The translations under genes were made by a program, and so were the position numbers. This document shows, piece by piece, positions 52,096 to 63,117 of a DNA stretch of 64,000 nucleotides (positions are counted from its first letter, which is position 1; each line of letters starts with the position of its first letter). This DNA is from Isochrysis galbana. Lineage: Eukaryota; Haptophyta; Isochrysidales; Isochrysidaceae. Where the stretch lies: contig CM030938.1 of assembly GCA_018136815.1 (NCBI GenBank), positions 5,170,749-5,234,748 on the forward strand. The letters are read 5' to 3'. Below the pieces are notes generated by a model. The model had not been told where the DNA came from. It worked only from the letters and a program-made list of their open reading frames with translations, and did no database searches.

Positions 52096-52924
52096 CCCAA
52101 CGACGATATGGCTGGCAAGGATACATGTAGCATCGCCTAACGCCGCGAGAGATAGCGTGGGCTGTGTCTACTTGTTGATGCCACTAGCCAGCTCTAATAG
52201 AGCCCTCACTGTGAGAGCCCTCACCAAGAGTGCCCATTCAGGTGCACCAGCGTTTGAGCAGCGGGCGGCCTACGCAGGGTGAGCTCTGGCTCGAGCCCCA
52301 GCGCGCCGACCATTTCTGTATTCTCGCGGCGGCCAATCTCCTCCTCCCTCTTTCCCTCCTTCTCCCTCTCCTACTCTCTGCCTCTCTCTTTTAGCGTCGG
52401 GCCACGCAGCGACGTGGCGACGGACGGCCCGATCTAGTAGTAAGAAAGTGGTATTTCCCCAGAGTTAATTTTTTTAAATACTCACTACTCACGCGGCCCT
52501 GGGCGTATCCCTTGCAGCCACGCCCGCTCCTCTTCCCACTCCCTCCTCCTGCCTTGCGGCTCGTCCCCTCTTGCTCTACTTAGGGGCCTGGGATTCGGGG
52601 TTTCCGGTGACGGGCGGCGTGTACCTGTCCCAGTGTCGCATACGCGATCTATTGATCTATTGTATTCAGGCCTTTTGCCTTTTGGCTTTTGGCATGAATA
52701 TTTCGGCATGAGCACGAGCCTTCTCCATAATATACCGTCTTCTATGTTCTTCGTGGTCGCGCAAGGCGTGCAGATTAGAATTCTCCCTAGGCTCAAGTCC
52801 TGGTTCGCCGATTTTCGTCTCGAAATCCGGCGAAGATTTTTGAGATTTATGCTGATTTATTTTTACCGTTACGGTTACGGTAAGTTACGGTAATTGTCCA
52901 CTCGATTAAGGTGACGAGAAATGG
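52096..52924. other. Gap with a reversed poly-T element end
   Basis: At 52468-52620 the plus strand carries the reverse complement of the element's distal part (T/A run, TACTCACTACTCACGCGG, CACGCCCGCTCC, CCTTGCGGCTCGTCCCC, GCTCTACTTAGGGGC). The rest shows nothing coding. Confidence 0.5.
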
Positions 52925-53604
52925 CCAACTATCGTCATAACGACAGGGTCATGGAGCGCGCGCCGCTCCCCTCCTCTCTCCCCGCCCACGCCGCCGCGGC
53001 GGGCGACCAAGTCATGATGGACTGATGGACGCCACCCAACCGCGCAACCACACCGCCCTCCAGCAGAGACCATGCCTGCCCAGCTGCCCAGACACCAGAT
53101 ACACGCGAGCCACGTCGCACGGAGCGCGCCGCGCACAGCACAGAACACCGGCCATCACACCATCCATGGAAGCACAGAACACACATCAGCCAAGCAACCA
53201 GCACAGACAGAGGAGAGAAGGCAAGAGGGGAGGAGGGGCCTCACTCAGGGCCCCAACCCCCATAGGGAAAGCCTCCGGGCTGGGCTGCTATCGCCGTGGG
53301 AATAGTGAATAGTCGATGCAGGCCCGGTGGGCCTCCAGAAAATCGTTTCCTAGAAGCAGCAAGCAGCATGGGGGCTCCCTCGACCACGAGGAAGCAGTGG
53401 CGAAATTCGACGGAGGAACCATCGGGGATCGGTACACGCCGCCTGCCACCGGAAACCCCGAACGCTGAGCCCCTAGGTAGAGCACGTGGGGATGAGCCGC
53501 AAGGCGAGAGAGAGGGAGTGTTAAGGGATGCGGGCGCGGCTGCTAGGTAGATATGAAGGGTCGCGCGCGCGGCGAGAATGTAGAATGTTAAAAGTTTTTT
53601 TTTC
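52925..53604 (+). mobile_element. Non-autonomous element, full-length-looking copy
   Basis: The 5' end is CAACTATCGT-CATA-ACGACAG (7-bp stem with one mismatch) and GGTCATGGAGCGCGCGCC. The 3' part has GAGCCCCTAGGTAGAGCACG, GAGCCGCAAGGCGAG, GGGCGCGGCTGC, CGCGCGCGGCGAGAATG and TTAAAAG plus a T10 run. Length is 680 bp. No convincing coding frame. The same two ends in the same orientation bound 32015-32867. Confidence 0.65.
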
Positions 53605-54438
53605 GAATTATTTCCCGTCTATTTTACATTTTGCCGTTAAGCATCTACCGTTTATGAGTATGGCCGCCGTGTCCGGCGACGGCTCTTGTCGCATTCGCGA
53701 ATCGACACTCGTTAGGCTTCGCTCTTCTCTTCGTCGTTCGGTATTTATCGTTATAATTCTCTCGTTCTCGTTCTCGGTCAAAATCTTCGCTTGGATGCAT
53801 GGGATCGTGGGTTGTGGAGCGCCCTCTCTCTTTCTCTCGAAAGAGAAGGGAAGTTTCCCTACCTTTCTTCCTCCCAGGCGCCTCGCGAATAGGTTTAATT
53901 TGCTATCTCCCCTGCGTTTCTTTATCTGCTTCAGGGGGCAATTAGGTTTAATTTGCGACCTCTTCGTATCTCTCCCTGAGGCACATCGCACTCCTTTCGT
54001 CTTATTCGGTAGGTCTCTTGGAATCCTGCGCGGCAGGATTGCCCCTCGTTTCCGTTATGGTGCGATTCCCCTTCCAGACGGGATCGCCGACAGATCGCCT
54101 TCTGATCGTCGTCCGTCGTTGTCTGGCCCTCGAGACTCGCCTTTGAGCTGCCTTGGCCGCGCCAGCGAGGTTAGCCCCTCCGCATGGACGGTGGCCTACA
54201 CCCTCGCTGTTCGCCGCTGGCTCGCGCCGCCTACGATGGTTGCGCCAACCCGATTGGTTTGGCGACCGCTACCGACTAGCCTGTCTGATGTATCCTCGCT
54301 CGCTGACGAAGGGGTATTCGCAACTATGCCCTCCGTCGTACAACGCGCATTCCGTCGATTGTTCCGTTCTCAGCCTGCTCTATTTTCGTCCGACTCTCTT
54401 CCGGCTGCCCGTCCCGTTCTTTTCAGACGGCTTACACG
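53605..54438. other. Region upstream of the methyltransferase-like frame
   Basis: A long plus-strand frame (to 54529) is open here but its product is Arg/Ser/Leu-rich without domain-like order. Direct short repeats (AGGTTTAATTTGC at about 53891 and 53944) are present. It may be the leader of the element that contains the methyltransferase-like frame. Confidence 0.35.
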
Positions 54439-55071
54439 TTGGTCGCCGCGTCTCCGGCCATTCCGGTCACTCGCAGTTTCGTTTCCTTTTCCGCTGTCGT
54501 TCCGCTTTGCCAGTTTTCAGCGCGCCTGACTTTGGTTCCGGCCGCTGAAGATTTGCTCGTTCATCTCGCGCGCACTCGTTCTCCCTTGAAGGAGGGAGAG
54601 ACCCTCTCGTACGTCCTCGATCTCGCTTTCCAGCGCGCCGCCGCCCACGGTGCCGCGCATGTTATGCCGAAAGATATCGCCGAGGCGGCGCAGCTTGTTC
54701 TGCGCCCTAGCCAATCGCCTGAGTCTCCGGCCCGGGTGCTGCCCGTCCACTTCGCCGACATTTGTGCCACGCTCGGCGACATTAGGCGTGACGTCGAGGC
54801 CGCGCAGACCGACGGCATCTCGCCTCCTCGCGTCTTGGTTATCGGCGAGACGAGTGGAGTGGTCTCGTCGATGTTCCTTCTCGCTGGCGCTGATGTGGTG
54901 ACGTGCGATCTGTTCCCGTCTGAGGTCGATTACGTTCCGCACTTCGACGGGGATGCCGATCTCGTCCAAGACCTTGGTTGGGACTTGATTATCTCGCACC
55001 CGCCGTGCACCTATCTCTCGAACGCTGGCTTGAGGTGGATTCATTCCAACCCGCAACGCATGCCAAAATAG
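54439..55071 (+). pseudogene. Truncated phage-type DNA cytosine-methyltransferase-like ORF
   Basis: From about 54525 the frame is protein-like: LVPAAEDLLVHLARTRSPLK, a helical segment, and then RVLVIGETSGVVSSMFLLAG (motif-I-like SAM-binding loop), ADVVTCDLFPSEVDYVPHFD, GDADLVQDLGWDLIISHPPC and TYLSNAGLRWIH. The HPPCTYLSNAG block is typical of phage and giant-virus proteins related to C5-cytosine methyltransferases, with the PC catalytic pair. The frame stops a few residues later (PQRMPK), before the target-recognition half, so the protein is truncated and probably inactive. The start is uncertain; a possible 3' splice site precedes at 54428. Mobile repeats on both sides suggest it is cargo of a virus-like or retro-element. 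Confidence 0.6.
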
Positions 55072-56734
55072 ATAGCTCCCGGATATATGCCGGATATTTG
55101 GGGGCGCGCGAGGCGCGCGGAGCAAAAAAAAACAAATTAGCAGCTACAAGAGATCGCGGGGCACGAGCCCAAGCCAAGCGTGAGCGACAAGGCGATGACG
55201 ACCGGGAGGAGGGGGCCGACCGAGGACCGCCAGCATGCCAGGAGGTGAGCCTGCGCCTGCCCCTGCCCGCGTGTCGCCCAACCACTCCTCACACAGGCAC
55301 CCTTGCGCCGTTCGCGGCGCGCGCCGTTCAGGGCTGCTGACTGAAAGGTCGGCAGTCTGTCGTGCGCTCGCGCGTGCGACGGAGCGAGCGAGCGAGCCCC
55401 TAGTGGTCAACGATGAGCATGAGCATGAGATAAGAAAGGCTATTGATGTGTTGATGTGTGCTCTCTCTCTCAATGGGACACACTTGTGAGGAAAGTGAAG
55501 GGCGCGTATGATATTATTTGGAAGGCCAGAACTAAGTTTATACTTAGTTCGCCCATGGGGGGGCACGAGCCCCCCTCTCTCTCCACCCCAAAGCTGTTCA
55601 GTGGCCTTGACTTTTGTCGACATACCCCCATGGGGGTTGTGTCCATGATGGTGCCGGGCCAGCCCCTCGTGCCGGAGCACGAGGGCGGTACCGCGGCTGT
55701 GTAGGGGCCAGGCCCGGAGGCCTTCCCTCTTGGATCGTCCCTCTTGTGTGGTGTGGCTGGGGTGGCTGTGTGGGGTGGTGTGGGTGTGCTGCATGCTGGC
55801 TGCTGCTAGCATGCAGGCTGTGGTGCCTCTGTTCTCGGGGATGCTCGGGCGCGGCCCGTTGGCTCTTGCGCCCACCTGGTCGGGCGGGTCGTCCTGGCGC
55901 GGTCGCTTCGGCGACATTGGCGTGTCCATGAACGCTTCGTCCATGGCGGCGAGGGCGGCGGCAGCGAGGGCGGGAGGCGGCGCGCGCTCCATGACCCTAT
56001 CAGTTTACTGTGAAACCAGACTGGCTTAACCACTGGGGACACCAGGGTGACAACAACCGAAACACCGAAACCGGGCTACATCTCGTTCGCCCGACGACAA
56101 ATCAGCGCACTCTCCTCAAAAGTGCCAAGAAGCAGACAAAATCCGCTAGAAGGATCTACACTACAAAAGACACACGGGACACGGGAACCCGGTACACCAC
56201 AAAAGGCACACGAGAGCCCGGTCGCCCGGCGGCGCAGGAGGGAAGAAGTGAATAGTCCGCCAGGGACCGGGGCACGCCGCCTCTGCTAACTAAAGCCCCG
56301 TCCACCGAGCCCCTACGTAGCGCACGAGGGGAGGAGCCACGAGGCAAGTGGAGGGAGTGGGAGGGAACGCGGGCGTGGCTGCGAGAAAAGTTTGTGCAAA
56401 GCCGCGCGTGGGGTGAGAATATTAAGAAGTTTTTTTTTGCTTGCTTGGTGCTTGGGCTTGGGCGAGGATTGTTGAGTTTGCTGGGTGCAAGTGAAAGTAG
56501 AGAAAGTAGTGGGTCCTTAGCCTCGTGTGCGTTGTTACTATTATATAGTTTTTTTTCTTAGCTGGGGCTCGACCTCCAGTTTCTTAGTGGATCAGTGGCC
56601 AAAATCTTAAGCTTTCTTATTGATGGGGTTTAATGGTGCACCCATACTGTACCTCCCAAGCTCCCAAGTGGCGCGAAACTGCGGGATGGGCGACCTCTTT
56701 CTTCGGTCAAATCCATTCCTCCCCCTACTGCAGC
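55072..56734. other. Repeat-dense gap before minE
   Basis: A hairpin-CATGG module with a perfect 8-bp stem lies at 55530-55556 (plus), and a reversed one at 55985-56012. A distal element part with T9 end lies at 56240-56438 (GGGACCGGGGCACGCC, GAGCCCCTACGTAGCGCACG, GGTGAGAATATTAAGAAG). No other gene is supported. minE transcription should begin between about 56440 and 56734. Confidence 0.55.
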
Positions 56735-57580
56735 ATGAGGGCGGCCGTGCTGGTGGCGCTTGCCATGGGCGCGAGCGCGTTGGTACTCCCAGCGCAGATG
56801 CCAGTGCACGCGACGCCCTCCGCGTCAGTTCCGTCCAGGTCTCTCACCTCGCCCCAGATGAGCGTGCTCTCGCAGCTCACCAACCTGCTTTTCCCAGACA
56901 GCAAGAGGTGAATCTTTCGATGCGCTGGCCTTCGGATCCCTCCGTGATGATTGGGGCGTGCGGGCAAAGTGAGCATGGGATGGACGGGCGATAGGCTAAG
57001 TGAGCGTTATCAATGTGTCTCTATCACCAGTCGAAATCCCTTTGAACTTCACGCATGCCAAGATCGCAGTAGTGTGTATTCTCTGTTGGATTGACCTTCG
57101 ACTCACACATCCCTGCTGCCCTCCCTACCCAGTGGCACGAGCACCACGGCGGTGAGTCGCCTAAAGGTTGTTCTCGCCAATGATCGCGCTGGGGTGGACG
57201 AGCAAACGATGCAGAAGATCCGCGCCGAGATTCAGGTGAGTTGTGAGCATGGGTTGTAATTGCATCAACATGCAACATGCATGTTGACGTTCACTCAGTT
57301 GGAGGCCTTCTAACATCGTTTCCAGGACGTTGTGAAGAAATACCTGGCCATTGACGAGGAAGGAGTCAATTTTGACGTCATGTACGCTAATGGTAGACCA
57401 CTCGCTGGGACACGTAGATATGTACGCACACCACAATTCTCGCCCCACTAGTCTAATCTCCCTTTCGTTCTTGCGGGTAGGACGGACGAGCGTCTGACCT
57501 TGCTCACTGCTAGCTTTCCCATCGTTGGAGGCAAACGCGTTCGCACTTTGCAAATGGATGTCGCTACGAACGACGGCTAA
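56735..57580 (+). CDS. minE: Plastid division topological factor MinE
   Basis: Exons 56735-56907, 57133-57235, 57326-57381 and 57481-57580 join in consistent phases to 143 aa. MRAAVLVALAMGASALVLPA is a signal-peptide-like leader and the next about 35 residues would be the transit part. The mature protein has an MSVLSQLTNLLFPDSK membrane-targeting helix, SRLKVVLANDRAGVDEQTMQ-KIRAEIQ (MinD-binding and first dimerisation strand region) and DVVKKYLAIDEEGVNFDVM, followed by a C-terminal strand pair ending MDVATNDG. This follows the order of bacterial and plastid MinE. In plastids MinE stimulates the MinD ATPase and so helps place the FtsZ ring at mid-plastid. No partner gene (MinD, FtsZ) lies in this window. 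Start: the ATG that gives the leader peptide. All introns are GT-AG. Confidence 0.9.
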
Positions 57581-60420
57581 GTGTGTAATCCAACTATGAG
57601 ATCCGGTGAGATAATGCTGGGGCTTGAACCAAGGTCACAGTACGATGAGGCAGAAACACAGCTCATTGCTAGCCTCAACACTGGCAGTGGGACTAAGACA
57701 GATTGTGCTCTATTGCACACAGGATTAGTGAGAAAGCATGTGCCAAATGCATTCCAACTTGGAGATAGCTCCGAGCATCTGCACTTGCTTTTCGACATAC
57801 TCTCACCACCATCATCGTGACTTCTATGGCAAGCATTCGTTGTGCTCCAGCTTGTCTAAGACATCCGGGGACTCGCTGAATATAAATTTGCAACGTACGC
57901 GTTCCATGGACGACGAAGGTGGCGCTCTCTAGATGCACAAGAAAGCAGCTGTACCTAGCATCGCTTGCTTTCATCCGTCGCCAAACACATACTTACACCT
58001 CAGCATGGGCTGCCACACCCTCAGCTTTCGAGCGTTGCGCCTTGCAATCCTTTGCGTTTGGTCGTCTCCGTGCACGCCAAAGACTCCCCTGCGTTTGATC
58101 CAGTCTGCCGAACCTGCCTTGCTTTGCCGCTTTGCCGTCTCAGTCACAGTATATTCTAGTTTTACCAGTCGATGTCGGTCCGAGACTACTGCCGTCGCGC
58201 AATCTGCCCTACGTTGCGCTCTCTCCATGCATATCCTAGCTCGCTACCCGGCCATTGTTGCTTTCAATATTCGAGATGGCGCACTTTTATCTTTTCAGCG
58301 ACAAAAACTCTTGAAGGTTCTAGCTACTACTACTAGCTAGGGAGGGGGGGAAACTTCTTAATATACTCGCGTCATAGACTAACAATCTTATGATTGGTCG
58401 CCATGGAATGGGGAGGGGGGCCTCGTGTCCCCCCCCCCCCCTCTCGGCCCCCCTCACCCCTCTTCGGGCGCGAGAACCACCCACCTCCCTGCGCCGCCAC
58501 TTAGCATGCAAGGGGGACTCACCTCATCTGCCCAGACTCTCCTATAGTAGGGCGGTCGTACGCGAAAAATAAAACTACTTTTTGACCGTGAGTGAGTGGG
58601 GTCCTTGCCCCCTGCCCTCGCCACAGCTGCAGCTGCCGTCGCTACGTCGCTGCCGCCGCCACCGGCCAGCGGGGGTGGCCATCTGATACAGCTCATGCTA
58701 CATCTGCACGACAGTTGCCAACGCTGTTGTGGTGTGTGTGGAGGAGTGCGAGTGCGGTGGTACGGCAGTGCGGTGTGGCATTGTGGCACGGCGGTGGCCA
58801 ATGACGACCTTTGTCGTGCAACACAGTAGTTGCACGCATCAGACGCGAGCGCATCGTCTTCGGACCGTCCACGTCGCAGTCGTCGCCAGCGCCATCGCCG
58901 TCGCTAGTGCCGCCGCCACCCCCTTTACGCAGCCACTGCTGCTCTTCGAACCACAGGCAATACTTGGTGACTGTATCATTCAGGGAATCGACGAGGTTGC
59001 CAGAGTGCACGGCGGCCTTGATTGAATCGGATCCTCTGTTTGCCCTAGTGCTTGTGCTCCCTCGTCGCCTCGTCGAGTTCGAGGTGCTGGTTCTGGTGCG
59101 TGTGCCACGCTTTGCCGAACGCAACACAGAGCAAATCTTTGAGCTCGCGCCGCTTCCGGTGCATGTCCCAGCCTGGCCCGCCGCGCTCCATCGCGTTTGC
59201 GGCGTTCTCACCATCCGCGAAGGATCCATGCCTGTTGAGCCACGAAAACTGCTTGAACGTGAGTGCTGCAAACAAAGAGAGCTGCAGGCCTGTCGCAGGC
59301 GCGCCATCGCGCGTGCCTGCAGGAGAGGGGAGAGAGGCGAGCGCGGAGAAGGGGGTGGGCGGAGCGAGGGCTCCGCTCACCGGAAAATATGTAAGCCCCG
59401 CACCTGTTTACAGGATAAGTCGGGACTGAGGACGCCGTCAGCCCGGTAGGCATAGGAGGAAGGGGGGAACGGATCACCGGGGGGGGCGCGGGCCACCGAC
59501 CATATCTAACTAAGCCCTTCACCCCTATCCCCCTAGTAGTGCACGGGGGGAGTCGCCTGATGGCGGGGGGGAAAGGGCCGGGAGAGAGGGGGTGTAGAAA
59601 GTTTTGCTGCGTGAGTAGAAAGAAGAGGGTCCACGGCCGCGTGTGCGGTGAGACTATTAAGAAGTTAATTGACGAATTTATCAGTGGGACATCTACCCTC
59701 TACCCAGGCCTAGGAGGGGCCCCATTTCGCCTCAGGAGGCCCCCTGGGGCCCTCTTGAGGCCCTTAGGGGCTCCCAATATAGCCACATGTACTAAAAACG
59801 TCCCGATCGTCCGACTCGCGGACTACGGAAGTACTAGGGTTAATAAGTAGGTGTGTGTAGGGGCTAGGGCTAGGTGCTAGGTGCTAATAGGTGCTAGCAC
59901 TACTAGATGTAGAATGTAGAATGATCTTAGCGACGCAACGAGGGGACGAGATCGGAGGACACTTAATGAAGCGTACACCCAGGCACATGGGAACTGTGAG
60001 TCCCTTCTACTACGAAACTTCAGACAATTCCCCTAGTTGGAGCGACCTCTAGATCTCTAATGGTCAACATTTATTTTACCAAGTAGAAATGGGGGCTTAT
60101 CCATGAAGCAGCAGCCTCTAAGGGTAGAGTAATAATGGTTTCCCGCGAAGCCAACCGTCTCGGACGGCATCGCTTCCACCTGCCGATGGAGAGAGAGATC
60201 TCTTCTGGAGGTCTTCTCACTCATGTCAGTTTTCGACGTCTTCAATTTGATGAAGTTTTATGTGGATGAGGAATCAAAAGTATTGTGGGCGAGGCAGAAT
60301 GGAAAAAATTCTCTCCACGCATTCACCCCCGCGCAGTCGTCCCTCCCCAGGGCATCGGGGTGGTGTGGCACACCCCGAGGGAGATTGCGGCTGCGGTGGA
60401 GGTAGAGGCGCGGCGCGTGA
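57581..60420. other. Gene-poor region before the J-protein gene
   Basis: A hairpin-CATGG module lies at 58383-58408 (CAATC-TTAT-GATTG stem), with a reversed TTCTTAATATACTCGCG end at about 58352. A distal element part is at 59470-59668 (GGTCCACGGCCGCGTGTGCG, GTGAGACTATTAAGAAG). Frames on both strands between 58690 and 59450 are open in GC-rich sequence but show no domain or splice pattern I can trust. Confidence 0.45.
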
Positions 60421-63117
60421 ATGGCACCTTCACCAACGTGCTCTGAGGCCAACCGCGACGCCGCCGAGGCGTGGCGTGAGCGTGGGCTTGCTGTGCTCGC
60501 AGGCAGCCCGCCGCTCGGCCTTGAGGCGCTCCGCCAGGCTGTCCGGCTGCTCTCCAAAGCGCGTGCACTATACCCGCTTGATGGGATCGAACAGGAGCTA
60601 GCGGAGACGCAGAGACGGCTCGACATCGAGTCGGTCAAGGCGGCTCAACGCCATACCGAGGCTCCCAAGCCGCCGCCTCCACCAGGCAACAAGACGGGGC
60701 CCGCCGATCCAACTGCATGCCCTCACAACGAGATGGCAGCAGACTGTCCTGCAGCGGGCGCGACGGAGCCGGCGGCAGCAACTGGCAATGAGGATTTGGA
60801 AGTGTTGCGCGTACTCAGTGCCTCTGATCACTACACGTCGCTGTCCATCACGCAGAGTGCAAGTGTCGTCGACGTGAAAAAGGCCTACCATCGCTTAAGC
60901 CGAGTGGTCCATCCTGACAAGAATTCGGACTGCCGCGCCACACAAGCTTTTCAAAAGGTGCAGGCAGCTTTTGCAACACTTCGGGATGTGGCGAAGCGGG
61001 CAGCGTACGACGCCACTCTTCGAGCGACACCAGGCTCTAGAGCTGCACGGTCAGGACGTCCCACCGCTCCAACAACTCGAGCACCAAACCCGAAGGCTGC
61101 AGAGTACGAAGCAGAGAGACAGCGGAAGGCTGCTGCAGCGCGGGCCAGTGCGGCAGAAGCGGCACGAAAATCCGCGGAAGCTGCTATAGAAGCGAGGCAA
61201 AGGGAGCTCGAGATGCTCGCGCGAGGCAAGGCCGAGGCTGAGCGAGTCAACCTCTCCTGTCAGCTTGAAGAACTGAGTGAGTTTCTCCCCCTTCCAATCC
61301 AACCTCCAATGTAGTTTGCATTGTCCTTGCAATCAAGTGGCAGTTCATACCCTCGATGCCGAGAGTGTTGAACGTTCACTACGAGTGCAGGGCCGTGCGT
61401 TCAACCCTTCCTCGTGTACTCGCCAACAAGCAACCTCCCTACATCAGGCCTTGCAGAGCTCCGAGAGATGTGTTGCTGTGTCAGTGTTGGCCGCACTGGT
61501 ATCAAATCCGTTCTGCGTGATCGTATCGAGGCGAAGGCAGTCGCCCACGGTGCAGAGGGTGTTCAGCGCACGGTAAGAGTGATCTCCCATGGCCACGTCA
61601 GCCTTGTCTCTTTCCCAAACATTGGAATTGCTCCTCATCTATACGCCGCGACCCTACATCTCCCAACAGTGCGCCCACTTAGCGAACATCAAGGAAGCTC
61701 TTAAACTCATCAGGCGCCTTTCGATTGGTCTGCATAAAACTCCCGAGTGGATGTCGGCCCCGGCAATTTCCACCCTCATCCAACGGGTCATCAACATACA
61801 GACGCTCCTGCCATACGTTGTCACTAGGTGAGCGCCTCAAATGTCGTCAGGCTTCCCAGGCTTCCCAATGGAGCACGATGAATTCACCTGATTGCGGCCT
61901 TGTTGAAAGTGTTGGAATCACTCAATCTTTGGCTTGTTGGCTCAAATCCGTGCTTCCGCTCACGTATGCCCCGCACTCGCATGCATCGATTGTGCTTAAG
62001 GGAGCGGTGTGGTGCGGACTTGTGTCTGCTGTGGGCTGTCCCAACATGCTAACGCGTGTTGTCTCGTGTGCCCTCTTCACGCAGTCATTGGGTGGAGGAG
62101 TTCCTTAAGGTGGCAAGACTCCGGCTTCATAGCCTTGAGCTGGCAGAGGCAGAAGCGTCCTCAGCAGCCATGGAGGCGAGGCGCCAGTCAGAACGCGATC
62201 GACGCAAGTCTATGGAAGCCCCTCGGCAACCGACATTCCAAACATCGCATGGTCAAGAGACCGATCGGCCATCACCAACGCCGCCTTCTGTGCCGCCTCG
62301 TTCTCGCACGTCAGCCTCCACGCATTCGCACCCTATAAGACCGCCACAGTCAGACGGACACTCCGAGCAACGGCCAAATTCTCCACATGTCCACCCACAG
62401 CCAGGCAACACGCGACAGGGGGGAGTGCCCGGCATGTCCAAAGGCGAACCGTTCTCGCAAGTAGATCCACATTTTCAGCATGCTCCGAGGTATCAAAATC
62501 CCACAGAGAGTATGCCAAGCTCTGAAGATGCAAGTGGAAATGGCGAGGAAGGGCTTGGGGCCTCTCGCGGCTGCACATTTGCATCAGCGGCAGAGGTATT
62601 GGCTGCGTCGCGGTCGAGGGGAGCGTCACAACAAGCTCGAGATTCAGCAACGATGTCAAGATCATCAGGTCACGTTGGAGGTGTCCCCGACGTTGAGTCG
62701 CGGCATCGCTCGAGGCCCTCTCGCCATTCGACTTCAGCCTCGCAGGGTTCACCCATACGAGCTGTTCATGAGCCACAGGCCAAGCGTGCTTCGTCCAGCA
62801 ATGGCACTCAGCAAGCGCCTCGGGTGCCCACACTAGCAAGAGCGAGCCGATGTTGCGCTGACCGTCCCGATCCGCCGCGCTGTATCAATTTAGATGGGGA
62901 CAAGAGGTTTGGCGCATCGCCTACGGGTGGCGCTCGCTCTACTGGAGAGCAGACGCCTGGACCGCCCGACTCTGACCCGGCGCGCTCGTCGCCTGTCACA
63001 GCTGCTGAATGGTTGCCTGAGCGCAGCGGGCCAGGCCGAAAGCGGAAGAGGGGTGCCCTTGGGAAGGAGGTCCATCCGCTTAAGCAAGTGTCGATCAACA
63101 ACTTCTTCCAGAGATGA
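60421..63117 (+). CDS. J-domain protein with SAP-like motif and C-terminal PIP box
   Basis: Exons 60421-61276, 61457-61572, 61670-61827 and 62085-63117 agree in phase, giving 720 aa. Residues about 120-195 form a J domain: DHYTSLSITQSASVVDVKKA, YHRLSRVVHPDKNSDCRAT with the HPD triad needed to stimulate Hsp70, then AFQKVQAAFATLRD and RAAYDATL. A charged helix follows (ERQRKAAAARASAAEAARKS). Exon 2 encodes LREMCCCVSVGRTGIKSVLR-DRIEA, which fits the SAP DNA-binding helix-turn-helix. Exon 3 is helical (EALKLIRRLSIGLHKTPEWM). Exon 4 is mostly disordered and ends GRKRKRG (nuclear signal) then QVSINNFFQR, an exact Q-x-x-I-x-x-F-F PCNA-binding box. Inferred role: a nuclear co-chaperone recruited to replication or repair sites. 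I know of no family with this exact order. Confidence 0.82.

Noticed and set aside
53528-54529. A 333-codon plus-strand frame upstream of the methyltransferase-like ORF
   Set aside because: Its product is Arg/Ser/Pro-rich without domain order, and it lies in a different frame from the recognisable part.
58811-59449. Frames of about 200 codons on both strands
   Set aside because: They are open on both strands in GC-rich DNA, with no domain, splice pattern or plausible start that favours either one.
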